A stretch of DNA of 64,000 bases from positions 682,001 through 746,000 of the forward strand of contig NZ_CP102930.1 in the NCBI RefSeq assembly GCF_025558485.1, in the 5' to 3' direction. Of the stretch, positions 1 through 7,499 are shown piece after piece (the stretch's first letter is position 1; each line of letters starts with the position of its first letter). This stretch comes from Bdellovibrio bacteriovorus. GTDB lineage: Bacteria; Bdellovibrionota; Bdellovibrionia; Bdellovibrionales; Bdellovibrionaceae. Under the pieces are notes generated by a model. It was not told where the DNA came from, did not search any database, and saw nothing but the letters and a program-made list of their open reading frames with translations. The translations under genes and the position numbers were made by a program.

Positions 1-1
1 C

Positions 2-808
2 AAAGAAGTCGAAGAAGCGATGGAGCAGGAAAGATTCTCTGACGCTTCCATGGCGCTTTATCAGTTCATCTGGAATCAGTTCTGTGACTGGTATATCGAG
101 TTCACAAAACCGATCCTGAATGGCAATAACGCTGAAGAAAAAGCGGCAACTCAACTAGTGATTGCGCAGGTTCTAAACCGCATCACCCGTTTGTTGCATC
201 CATTCACACCGTTTATTTCTGAAGAAATCTATCAGAAGCTGCCAATCAAAGGCGAAGCGTGCATCATGGATCAATACCCAAATGTCCGTAACGACAAAGA
301 CTTCCTGTCCTTGGGTTCAAGCCAAGCCGCTTTGGAAATCGATATCGTGAAGGAAGTGATCACTGCCATCCGTAACATCCGCGGAGAAAACCGCATCAGT
401 CCGGCTGTGAAACTGAATGTCCGTCTGGGTGTGACCAATGATCAGACTCAGAAAATTCTGGGTAACAACCGCACCGCCCTGATGACAATGGGCCGCCTTG
501 AAAACATGGAAATCGGCCCTGAAGGCGACATGATGAAATGTGCCGTGGCTCCGGTGGTGGTTAAGGATGCCAGTGTGAAAGTGATCATCCCATTGGAAGG
601 CCTGGTGGACTTTGATGAGGAAATCAAACGCATCAACAAATCCATCGAAAAGCTGACTCGCGACATCGGCATGCTGACCGGCAAACTTTCCAACGAAAAA
701 TTTGTGGCAAATGCGGATGAAGATGTGATCGCAGCAGACCGTGCTTTGTTGGCGCAATCCAAAGTTCAACTGGATTCACTGCGCGACGCTTTGACCCGTT
801 TCCAGTAA
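2..808 (+). CDS. valS: Valyl-tRNA synthetase, C-terminal part (5' truncated by window)
   Basis: The reading frame is open from base 2 and ends at TAA 806-808, so about 269 C-terminal residues are present. The cytoplasmic enzyme charges tRNA-Val with valine. What is visible is the helical anticodon-binding domain (FIWNQFCDWYIE, then HPFTPFISEEIYQKLP, a hallmark of class Ia ValS/IleS/LeuS enzymes) followed by the ValS-specific C-terminal coiled-coil arm (from about KRINKSIEKLTRDIGMLTGK to the end, with the typical KLSNEKFVANA segment). The catalytic core lies upstream of the window. A strong intrinsic terminator follows 22 bases after the stop, so valS ends its transcript here. Confidence 0.95.
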   Translation, partial: KEVEEAMEQERFSDASMALYQFIWNQFCDWYIEFTKPILNGNNAEEKAATQLVIAQVLNRITRLLHPFTPFISEEIYQKLPIKGEACIMDQYPNVRNDKDFLSLGSSQAALEIDIVKEVITAIRNIRGENRISPAVKLNVRLGVTNDQTQKILGNNRTALMTMGRLENMEIGPEGDMMKCAVAPVVVKDASVKVIIPLEGLVDFDEEIKRINKSIEKLTRDIGMLTGKLSNEKFVANADEDVIAADRALLAQSKVQLDSLRDALTRFQ

Positions 809-830
809 AAAAGAATTCCTAAAAAGACAA

Positions 831-866
831 ATCCTCCGTGATTCAAAACCACGGAGGATTTTTTTT
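831..866 (+). terminator. Intrinsic terminator after valS
   Basis: A perfect 10-bp stem (831-840 with 850-859) closes a 9-base loop and runs straight into a T tract (859-866). This is a textbook rho-independent terminator for valS. Confidence 0.9.
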
Positions 867-875
867 GCCCAAAAA

Positions 876-1409
876 TCAATACCCGCGGCGCGCCCGTCGC
901 GAATGGCGATGATGTCGGCGGCGTGGTTCTGCTCGTTCTTCACGACTGTCAAAATCAATGTCATCGCTGCCATAACGATAATCAAAATGACGGTCAAAAT
1001 GCGGATCCATTTGCGGATGAGAGGCCTCAAAAGAATGACGATAGCCATTGGCTCGTCTTTCCGCCTCGAATGAATCTCGCGGAGACCAGTCGGATTGATT
1101 GTAGGCTTCATCCGCCTCCCAATCCCCCCGCACATAGTCCCGATTCATGTGATAATCACGATTGTCAAATTCATCGCGGCGACGCTGACGCTGCTGATAT
1201 TCGTCATATCGCTCACCCCGTCGGGATGAACCATGGCCACCCCTAGTGTAATTGGAAGGCCTTGGATCACTGCGGTCGCGGTAATCGCGATAGTCATCCG
1301 GCATCTGGGATTCGTGGCGGGGCCGTGAGTATTCATCCATGAATTCGCCGTAATCGCGCTCTGGATCTCGTCTGCGGGAATCCTCCCGATACCAACGATC
1401 TCGATTCAT
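876..1409 (-). CDS. Arg/Asp/Tyr-rich low-complexity protein
   Basis: The start ATG (1407-1409) follows an AAGGAGG site with five bases spacing, giving 177 residues. The protein is almost wholly low complexity: Arg, Asp, Tyr, Glu and His dominate, with DYRDYRDRSDPR-like and RRGERYDEYQQR-like runs and a very basic C-terminus (RRRHHRHSRRARRGY). There is no signal peptide and no membrane segment, so it is probably an intrinsically disordered cytoplasmic protein. Alternating RD/RY/RG content is typical of RNA-binding or condensate-forming proteins, but that is inference. It is convergent with valS, separated only by the terminator. The good ribosome site and consistent reading frame favour a real gene. 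No family recognised. Confidence 0.7.
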   Translation of the reverse strand: MNRDRWYREDSRRRDPERDYGEFMDEYSRPRHESQMPDDYRDYRDRSDPRPSNYTRGGHGSSRRGERYDEYQQRQRRRDEFDNRDYHMNRDYVRGDWEADEAYNQSDWSPRDSFEAERRANGYRHSFEASHPQMDPHFDRHFDYRYGSDDIDFDSREERAEPRRRHHRHSRRARRGY

Positions 1410-1540
1410 ACAAACCTCCTTGTTTGTGCAGGACATCTTATTTTAAAAGTCCCTTTTCACACGAACAAGAAAGCAAAGGGCCCTTTGCCAAAGCAAAAGA
1501 CCCTTACTGTAGTCTGACATTTAGACTGCGCTTGCAGGTT

Positions 1541-1969
1541 TTAAAATGTGATCTTAATCGAGTCTGCAGACCTGTTCGCCGGACCGTGGAAAACTGCCTC
1601 AATATTATTCCCATCCGGGTCCAAAAGGAAGGCCGCGTAGTAGCCCGGATGATAAGGACGTTCACCCGGACCACCGTTGTCTTTGCCTCCAGAGGCCAAA
1701 CCGGCTTCATAGAATTTCTTTACAGCATCGCGATCCTGCGCCTGAAATGCCAAGTGCGTTCTGCCAGTCAGCTTCCCCGCGCTGGCCTGACTATCAACGG
1801 CTGAAATAAACAGCTCGTCACACCAGAAAAAACCCGGGCCTTCGCCACCCATAGAAATCCCCAAAGATCCCAAAACCGCTGAATAAAACTTCTTACTTTT
1901 TTCAAGATCCGCAACCACCAACTGAAGGTGATCAATCAAACGGCCTCTATGCAACTCATTTGTTTCCAC
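1541..1969 (-). CDS. VOC-family (glyoxalase/bleomycin-resistance fold) protein
   Basis: A GTG start (1967-1969) sits seven bases after AAGGAG, giving 142 residues. The protein is a single vicinal-oxygen-chelate domain with two beta-alpha-beta-beta-beta modules: IDHLQLVVADLEKSKKFY at the N-terminus, HLAFQAQDRDAVKKFYEAG in the middle, and a YYAAFLLDPDGNNIEAVFHG end in which the Glu of NNIEAVFH is the usual metal ligand. His14 of IDHLQ and His91 of THLAF are other likely ligands. VOC proteins include glyoxalases, dioxygenases and drug-binding proteins; the substrate cannot be told from sequence. It is last in a three-gene minus-strand operon, 11 bases after the previous stop. Confidence 0.85.
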   Translation of the reverse strand: METNELHRGRLIDHLQLVVADLEKSKKFYSAVLGSLGISMGGEGPGFFWCDELFISAVDSQASAGKLTGRTHLAFQAQDRDAVKKFYEAGLASGGKDNGGPGERPYHPGYYAAFLLDPDGNNIEAVFHGPANRSADSIKITF

Positions 1970-1980
1970 TTATTTCTCCT

Positions 1981-2745
1981 TTATTTGCACTGACACTGGA
2001 AGGTCGAGGATTTATCAGCCCCGGTGCAGCGATAAGAAGTACCCTCATGCACCAACTGGAAAGAAAAGATTTTGCCATTTTTTTCCACCAGCAAAAGATC
2101 ATCCCCATTTTGATAGAATATTCTGCGCGACACAGAACGCCCCACCACCTCGCCATCGGCTTCCAGGCTGGCTAACAAGGTTTCGGTAGGGTTGATTTTT
2201 TGTTCCTTGGATAAAGGCAGTTCCTTGCGCGATCCATCCGACGCATAAGCAAAGTACTGCAAGGAACGCGATCCCTCAGGATCGCCCATTCTTTCCAGAT
2301 ACAGACGACGAAGTTCCCCGTCCTTGGTGCGAAGATCCGTGGTCACCCACTCCTCATCCTGAGTCACGATGTCCCCCAGATCCTCATTGATGGACTGATT
2401 GAAAGTATCAAAGTTCACTTCCACACCCGGGTCCAGAGGCTTAACAATCATATTCAGGCAGGCGCCCATTTCTTTGATTTTCTGCTGATATAGTTCAAAC
2501 TTGTGCGGATCTTCCATTTCAGTCGGCAGAAAGCCGGAACTTGCAGCCGCAGCTGGCGCCTCCATTGGCGGAGGCTCGGCCTTTACAAAGTTCTGAGCTT
2601 CCGTGATCTGTTCTGCCGGAGTGCCCAGCGTTTCCGGAGCTGGCTCTGTGCCTTCAGGCCCGGCATCTCTGCGCGTGTGGCAATAGGAAATAATAAGAAC
2701 AATAGCGACGATAAGACCTAAAAACAAAGCTGATTTCTTATTCAT
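1981..2745 (-). CDS. Membrane-anchored hypothetical protein
   Basis: This 254-residue protein starts at an ATG five to six bases after GAGGGT. It has one N-terminal hydrophobic segment (residues about 6-22, ending SYCHTRR), then a Pro/Glu/Ala-rich linker (PEGTEPAPETLGTPAEQ) to about residue 65, then a soluble domain. The topology fits a signal-anchored periplasmic protein; the Cys in SYCHT is not a convincing lipobox. Two Cys near the C-terminus (SYRC, TFQCQC) could form disulfides. It lies eight bases downstream of the 159-residue secreted protein, so the two are co-expressed. No family recognised. Confidence 0.75.
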   Translation of the reverse strand: MNKKSALFLGLIVAIVLIISYCHTRRDAGPEGTEPAPETLGTPAEQITEAQNFVKAEPPPMEAPAAAASSGFLPTEMEDPHKFELYQQKIKEMGACLNMIVKPLDPGVEVNFDTFNQSINEDLGDIVTQDEEWVTTDLRTKDGELRRLYLERMGDPEGSRSLQYFAYASDGSRKELPLSKEQKINPTETLLASLEADGEVVGRSVSRRIFYQNGDDLLLVEKNGKIFSFQLVHEGTSYRCTGADKSSTFQCQCK

Positions 2746-2753
2746 ACCCTCAG

Positions 2754-3233
2754 TTATCGACTGATATTGACAGAGACGTCAATGGGTACAAACTGCGGCA
2801 GCGAAATTCCTCGGAATCTTAACTTAACCTGTAGATTATCAAAGTACTTGGCTACGCGAGCGCACCCGGGACCTTTCAACGCCACATACATCAGATAGTT
2901 TGGCAGCCCCGGTTCATATTCAAAATGCCATTGACTGACCTGCTGACAGGATTGATTGGACTGAGAATCGTTGGATTCAAACAGCACTTCGCTGGCGGTA
3001 CCGAAAGAAATCGACTGATTGATCAGTTCGACATCCGCCTTGGACAGCACCAACCCTATTCGCAAAAGTGCCACCTGCGTAAGAGGATTCCACAGAGACG
3101 AATATTCATATCCCCGCGCACCCAGGGATTGAATACGGAAGCTCATTTGCCCTTCCTGCGGAGAGTTCAACGTATAACCTTCCACCGACCATAGAGCCAC
3201 CAGAAGCATCACCACAAACATCAAATATCGCAT
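2754..3233 (-). CDS. Secreted hypothetical protein
   Basis: This 159-residue protein begins at an ATG preceded by GAGGGGGA and has a clear Sec signal peptide (MRYLMFVVMLLVALWSVEG, likely cut near residues 18-20). The mature part looks beta-rich, with alternating hydrophobic strands (VALLRIGLVL, WHFEYEPGLP, LQVKLRFRGI) and two Cys (SCQQV, GPGCARV) that could pair. It is first of three genes on the minus strand (this, a membrane-anchored protein and a VOC protein). Function unknown; pilin-like or minor envelope protein is possible but not shown. Confidence 0.7.
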   Translation of the reverse strand: MRYLMFVVMLLVALWSVEGYTLNSPQEGQMSFRIQSLGARGYEYSSLWNPLTQVALLRIGLVLSKADVELINQSISFGTASEVLFESNDSQSNQSCQQVSQWHFEYEPGLPNYLMYVALKGPGCARVAKYFDNLQVKLRFRGISLPQFVPIDVSVNISR

Positions 3234-3294
3234 GATTCCCCCTCATGTGAAATTCGTCAGGTGACTTCTTTTATTCGGCGACAGGCTAAAAACG

Positions 3295-3327
3295 CAAGAA
3301 AGGGATCTTTTCAGATCCCCTTCTTGA
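3295..3327. terminator. Hairpin between divergently read units (weak terminator candidate)
   Basis: CAAGAA-AGGGATC pairs with GATCCC-CTTCTTG across a short loop. It lies between the end of the oxygenase gene (minus strand, stop at 3359) and the promoter side of the secreted-protein operon. No long T tract follows on either strand, so termination is only suggested. Confidence 0.4.
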
Positions 3328-3358
3328 AGTCATTTCAGCTGTGGTGACAAGTTTGGGC

Positions 3359-4342
3359 TTACTTTAACAGACCAATCTCGCGCAGTCGCTGCATCAAGAA
3401 ATCCTGACCAGTAATATCAGGGTACTTGGCGCCTGTCCCTTTACAAGATGGCAAGCAGCTAAGCATTGCATCCGGATGCGGGTGCATGAAGAACGGCATG
3501 GAATAACGGCTTTGATTCGTGCCATCCTGCGGATTGATCACACGATGAGTGGTGGAAGGCAAAACATCGTTGGTCAAACGAGCCAGCATATCGCCGACGT
3601 CCACGATCAAAGTGTCCGGTTCAGATTCAATATCCAACCAAGTGCCGTCACGGTCTTTCAACTGCAAACCGGAAGCGGTCGCAGCTGGAAGAATTGTAAT
3701 GAAGTTGATGTCTTCGTGAGCCGCCGCGCGAACACAACGAGGATCAACCCCTTCAGGAATCGGCGGATAGTGCAGAAGTCTTAAGATGGAATTTCCATCT
3801 TTCGTCATTTTAGCGAAGAAATCTTTTTCAACTTCCAACGGCATCGTCAATGCTTCCAGCATCACATCGCCTGCCTCTTCCAAGGCCGCATAAAGCTTTG
3901 CGAAATGTGTTTGGAACTCCGGCAGTTCTGAAGGCCAAACATTTGCCGGGTAAACCGCTTTCAATGCGTTCCCTTCGGCAAGCTCACGACCCACGTGCCA
4001 GAACTCTTTCAGGTCCATGACCGGAGAATCCTTGGCATGTTCCTGACCAAACGGAGTGTATCCACGCTGGAAGCCCGCTTTGGGAGAAATATAGGATTTT
4101 TTAACTTCAGTGGGAAGAGCGTAGAAATTTTTAAGAATGTCGTAGGCTTTATGCAGATCTTCAGCTTTGACGTTGTGATCTTTAAGAATAATGAAGCCAT
4201 ATTCTTTTAGACCAGTGAAGAGCTTGTCGATGAACTCAGAGCGCTCAGCGCCGGTTCCTTTGGTGTAACTTGCAAGGCTCAATGTTGGCACTTTACGAAG
4301 AGTGCTGTTTTCAGAATGAGAAGCAGTTTCCGTTGTTCTCAC
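3359..4342 (-). CDS. Isopenicillin-N-synthase-like 2OG-Fe(II) oxygenase
   Basis: A GTG at 4340-4342 lies four bases after GGGAGG and is the likely start (327 residues); an upstream in-frame ATG at 4388 lacks such a site. The N-terminal DIOX_N-type region (LYGFIILKDHNV-like, residues about 35-60) and the C-terminal double-stranded beta helix are both present. Iron ligands are His and Asp of AAHEDINF and His of STTHRVIN; RYSMPFF supplies the Arg and Ser that bind 2-oxoglutarate. Family members hydroxylate or oxidise small molecules such as amino acids or peptides; the substrate is unknown. It follows trmO on the same strand after 65 bases. Confidence 0.9.
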   Translation of the reverse strand: MRTTETASHSENSTLRKVPTLSLASYTKGTGAERSEFIDKLFTGLKEYGFIILKDHNVKAEDLHKAYDILKNFYALPTEVKKSYISPKAGFQRGYTPFGQEHAKDSPVMDLKEFWHVGRELAEGNALKAVYPANVWPSELPEFQTHFAKLYAALEEAGDVMLEALTMPLEVEKDFFAKMTKDGNSILRLLHYPPIPEGVDPRCVRAAAHEDINFITILPAATASGLQLKDRDGTWLDIESEPDTLIVDVGDMLARLTNDVLPSTTHRVINPQDGTNQSRYSMPFFMHPHPDAMLSCLPSCKGTGAKYPDITGQDFLMQRLREIGLLK

Positions 4343-4407
4343 GATTCCTCCCTTGTATTGGTTCAGCTCGGACTGTAGCCTGCTGCGCAAATAAAAGGCA
4401 ACAGCAA

Positions 4408-5115
4408 CTAATTATGCGTAAAAAGAATATCGAGCACCCGCACGTGGCCGGGACTTTCAAACCTGAAATGAATATCCCCGTCAAACAATCTGACAGCGTG
4501 AGAGCTTCTATAGGGCGAATTTCCCTCTTCAAATCCTCTATAAACCACAGGGCGCGGGTCCAGCTTTAAGGTCTCTTCGATAATTTCTCGCAAGGCCTTG
4601 TCCGGATTTTGGCTCTGCCACTGCTGTAAAAGTTGCTCGGCTTTGTCGTCAAAGGTCACTTCGATGGGGGTTTTGGCGATCTCTGCGGGCCAGCCTGTTT
4701 TCGCAGTGGGAATAGCTTCCACTTCAGGCAGATAGGGTTTGATGTCCAAAATAGGCGTCCCATCGACCAGGTCCGCGCCAGCCACGATGATACCGTCTTT
4801 TTCCACCTTCACCAGTTCCACCAAAGACAAACCAATAGGATTCGGACGATGAGGCGTGCGAGTCGCAAACAATCCCATGCTTTCCCCGCCCAGACGAGGT
4901 GGATGCACTTTGGAATGGAAACGAGCCACTTTGTTCTGATGGAAAATCCAGATCAGCCAGACATGACTGAAGCCTTCAAGCCCCTGCAAAGACTCTTCGG
5001 GCTGAAGATCCGCACGAATCTTCAAACGCGCCTGAGCCTGCTTCACTAAGCCAGGCTGTCGCGGCGTTCCAAATTTATCTTTAAAACAAGACTCTAAGTA
5101 GCCAATCGGTTCCAT
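4408..5115 (-). CDS. trmO: tRNA (adenine-N6)-methyltransferase TrmO
   Basis: The 235-residue protein has the TsaA/YaeB fold: MEPIGYLESCFKDKFGTPRQPG at the start, SHVWLIWIFHQN, the signature TPHRPNPIGLSLVEL and GTPILDIKPYLP. TrmO is a SAM-dependent enzyme that N6-methylates t6A37 in tRNA-Thr, fine-tuning anticodon reading. The length and the C-terminal substrate-recognition domain match the E. coli family (about 235 residues). It is a single housekeeping gene; the oxygenase gene follows on the same strand. Confidence 0.93.
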   Translation of the reverse strand: MEPIGYLESCFKDKFGTPRQPGLVKQAQARLKIRADLQPEESLQGLEGFSHVWLIWIFHQNKVARFHSKVHPPRLGGESMGLFATRTPHRPNPIGLSLVELVKVEKDGIIVAGADLVDGTPILDIKPYLPEVEAIPTAKTGWPAEIAKTPIEVTFDDKAEQLLQQWQSQNPDKALREIIEETLKLDPRPVVYRGFEEGNSPYRSSHAVRLFDGDIHFRFESPGHVRVLDILFTHN

Positions 5116-5244
5116 AAGCTAGCCCGTACCTTTGCGGAACGTTATGCGTCAAGGACTTTCGAATTACAGGCTCTTTTCAGATGACATGGGCCTTTGAAAG
5201 CATAAGAAAGAGGCAAAACAAACAGCCATTAGGAGGCTTCAAAT

Positions 5245-5643
5245 ATGAAACAGCTTATTTTGGTAGCTGCTCTGACTTTGGGAGCAACAAGCTTTGCATT
5301 TGCCGGTGAACTGGATAACGAATCTTCCGTCACCAATCAATCCATGAACGGCACGGTCGTGATCCGCGTGGACAACCGCAACAACCAGACTGCCGTACTA
5401 GCATCTGAATCCGCAGTGACAAGCAATGAACAAGCCCAGGTTCTGGCGCAAACCGGTTCTTTTGAACAAGCGGCGAATGTTCGTCACGAGTTGGATCAGG
5501 ACGGTGGAGCTTCCAGCTGGTACTTCTATAGTGGTTACAACTACTACAGCTATGTTTACTGGTATGGTAGCTGGTACAGACCGTGCTACACGTACAACTA
5601 CGGATACTATTCTTACTATTACTATTCTAATTACTACTGGTAA
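5245..5643 (+). CDS. Secreted Tyr/Trp-rich small protein
   Basis: An AGGAGG site precedes the ATG. The 132-residue product has a signal peptide (residues 1-20, ending FAFA|GE), a polar Asn/Ser/Gln-rich middle with possible beta strands (VVIRVDNRNNQTAVLASE), and an extraordinary C-terminal 40 residues made mainly of Tyr, with Trp, Ser, Asn and Gly (for example YNYGYYSYYYYSNYYW). Such tails occur in surface, adhesive or crosslinked proteins, but no family is recognised. One Cys (RPCYT) interrupts the tail. It is monocistronic: hairpin and large inverted repeat follow directly. Confidence 0.8.
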   Translation: MKQLILVAALTLGATSFAFAGELDNESSVTNQSMNGTVVIRVDNRNNQTAVLASESAVTSNEQAQVLAQTGSFEQAANVRHELDQDGGASSWYFYSGYNYYSYVYWYGSWYRPCYTYNYGYYSYYYYSNYYW

Positions 5644-5667
5644 AAATAACGGCGGCCTTCCTGGCCG

Positions 5668-5796
5668 CCCTTAGGAATGGGGATCTCCGCTTGCATCGAC
5701 ACGGGCTCCTGCCCTCGCCAGCCTGTCCGCTCTTTGAGCGGCCAACGCGTCCGCTGGCTGGAGGTCGATTCCAGCGGAGATCCCCATTCCTAAGGG
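5668..5796. repeat. Large structured inverted repeat (24-bp perfect arms, inner hairpins)
   Basis: Arms 5668-5691 and 5773-5796 are perfect reverse complements over 24 bases. Inside, 5695-5700 pairs with 5764-5769, 5717-5722 with 5753-5758, and 5727-5732 with 5736-5741 around a three-base loop. The whole 129-base segment therefore folds as one long cruciform-like stem with nested hairpins. A separate GGCGGCC/GGCCGCC hairpin (5651-5669) abuts the left arm. It sits between the Tyr-rich gene and the protease gene and may be a REP/MITE-like element, a structured leader, or a strong terminator. Confidence 0.85.
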
Positions 5797-5849
5797 CTGA
5801 AGCAAGTCCTGGTTCTTGCACTTCGAAGAAAGTCCTCGGAGGAACTATT

Positions 5850-7430
5850 ATGAAATTTTTTGTGTTTTTCGCTTTGATGCTTGGTGTGACAACAGCTTTT
5901 GCATCTAAACCTTTTGCCAATACAGATCTGCTGAAAAATTCTTTGGGCTTTGCTCCGTTTTATGCGGCTCAGAATCCTGGGCGTAAGTTGAAGGTTGCAG
6001 TTCTTGATAAAGGCTTCTTTGGGTATGAAAAAGAAATTGGCAGGACTTTGCCGGTCGGGACTCGTTATGTGGCGGGGCCTGTTGCGAATCCTGAGAATCT
6101 GAAGGTTGTGCATGGGTTGAAGATGGCACAGATTCTGATTTCCATGATGACCAATGATATGAAGGCCACTCAGTGGATGCCCGAGCTGACGCTTTATAAT
6201 GCTTTTGGTTTTTCTAACTTTAAGGCCGCTATCGATGATGTGATTGCCCGTCAGTATGATCTGGTTCTTTATTCTGAAGTTTGGGAATACGGTGGCAACT
6301 TTGACGGCGGTGGTTTCATCAATGCGGAAGTCAATCGCGCCACTCGTGCTGGTGTCATTTGGGTGAATGCGGCGGGGAATTTTGCTCTGACCACTTACAA
6401 TGGGCCGATCACGACTGGCCACGACAATTGGGTGCAAATGCCGGATCAGAATAATGCCCTGGCTTTGCGCTGTCAGGCTGCTGCTGGCAGGAAGTGTCCG
6501 GCAAAGATTGTTCTTTCCTGGAATGATTTCAAAGATGATGTTGAAGAAGGCACCAACAAAGATCTGGATCTGGCTTTGACGGATGATATGCTGAACGTGA
6601 TTCAGAACAGCGCCTTGAAACAATCCGACAACCGCAATGAAGGTCGTCCGGGTTTTTCCAAATATCCGCGCGAAATCATTTCTGTGGATTTGCAACCGGG
6701 TCTTTATTTCCTGCGTGTGAAAAATCGCTCTAACAACTTCACTCAACGCGACCAACTGCGTATCACAGCGGATGGCGAAGGTTTGATGATGCCTTCTCAC
6801 TCTCGTGGTGAAACCTTGCTGAATCCGGCCGACAATCCCACAGTGATCACTGTCGGTGCAAGTGATTCTGATCGCTCTTCCACCTCCTTCTTCCGTGATA
6901 AGCCGGATCTTTTGGCCCCCTCCTCTTTGAAACTGGAAGACGGCACTGAATATCGTGGCAGCTCTAATTCAGCGGCGATTGTCGCTGCCGGCTTGGGTCT
7001 TTTGAAATCACGTGAACCACGCATGACTCGTGTGGATCTGTTGAATGCGGTCAGCTCAAAACACAATTGGGAGCAGCGCGGGCTTTCCCTGAATCTTTTG
7101 GGATTCGGCCCGACAGGACCAAATTGCTTTGTGGATGTGGCCTTCAATCCCCTGCCGGAACAAATTCGTGATGTTGTCGGCCGTGGCGGTGTGCCTGTGC
7201 AAACAACGGCCGCCATCCGTGTGATGGTTCCATTTGATCCAATTCTTTTAAATACACAATTGCGTCGCAACCTTTTGAACGACATGATCGTGGCGATGCC
7301 TCAAGGCGGATATGCCATCTATCCTCGCAGAGCAATTATTCCTGCGGGTGCGGTAGAAGTTTTCCAGCGTCCACTGGAAGCCGGTCTGTGTCGCCCGACT
7401 CCGGTGAATGGAAAGAACTTCCATCTTTAG
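5850..7430 (+). CDS. Secreted subtilisin-like (S8 family) serine protease
   Basis: The ATG at 5850 follows GGAGGAACTATT and opens a signal peptide (MKFFVFFALMLGVTTAFA), so this start, not the upstream in-frame one inside the inverted repeat, is used (526 residues). The subtilase triad can be traced: Asp in VAVLDKGF, His in VVHGLKMAQ, the oxyanion Asn in WVNAAGNF and Ser in GSSNSAAIVAAG. A jelly-roll-like insert with DVEEGTNKDLDLAL and LQPGLYFLRVKN lies between the Asn and Ser motifs, as in PPC-like domains. The His and Ser motifs differ from the usual HGTxVA and GTSMA forms, so it is a divergent family member. It likely digests protein outside the cell or in prey. Confidence 0.85.
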   Translation: MKFFVFFALMLGVTTAFASKPFANTDLLKNSLGFAPFYAAQNPGRKLKVAVLDKGFFGYEKEIGRTLPVGTRYVAGPVANPENLKVVHGLKMAQILISMMTNDMKATQWMPELTLYNAFGFSNFKAAIDDVIARQYDLVLYSEVWEYGGNFDGGGFINAEVNRATRAGVIWVNAAGNFALTTYNGPITTGHDNWVQMPDQNNALALRCQAAAGRKCPAKIVLSWNDFKDDVEEGTNKDLDLALTDDMLNVIQNSALKQSDNRNEGRPGFSKYPREIISVDLQPGLYFLRVKNRSNNFTQRDQLRITADGEGLMMPSHSRGETLLNPADNPTVITVGASDSDRSSTSFFRDKPDLLAPSSLKLEDGTEYRGSSNSAAIVAAGLGLLKSREPRMTRVDLLNAVSSKHNWEQRGLSLNLLGFGPTGPNCFVDVAFNPLPEQIRDVVGRGGVPVQTTAAIRVMVPFDPILLNTQLRRNLLNDMIVAMPQGGYAIYPRRAIIPAGAVEVFQRPLEAGLCRPTPVNGKNFHL

Positions 7431-7499
7431 TATTGGACTCTTACTGCAAAATGGCATTGAAGGATTGCGCTCAGACGGAAATCTTCCCATAATTGGGAG

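Noticed and set aside
5691..5849. N-terminal extension of the S8 protease
   Set aside because: It translates the inverted repeat; the ATG at 5850 has SD and signal peptide.
5790..6800. 336-codon minus-strand frame opposite the protease
   Set aside because: Low-complexity mirror of the protease, no SD; the plus-strand protein has signal peptide and catalytic motifs.
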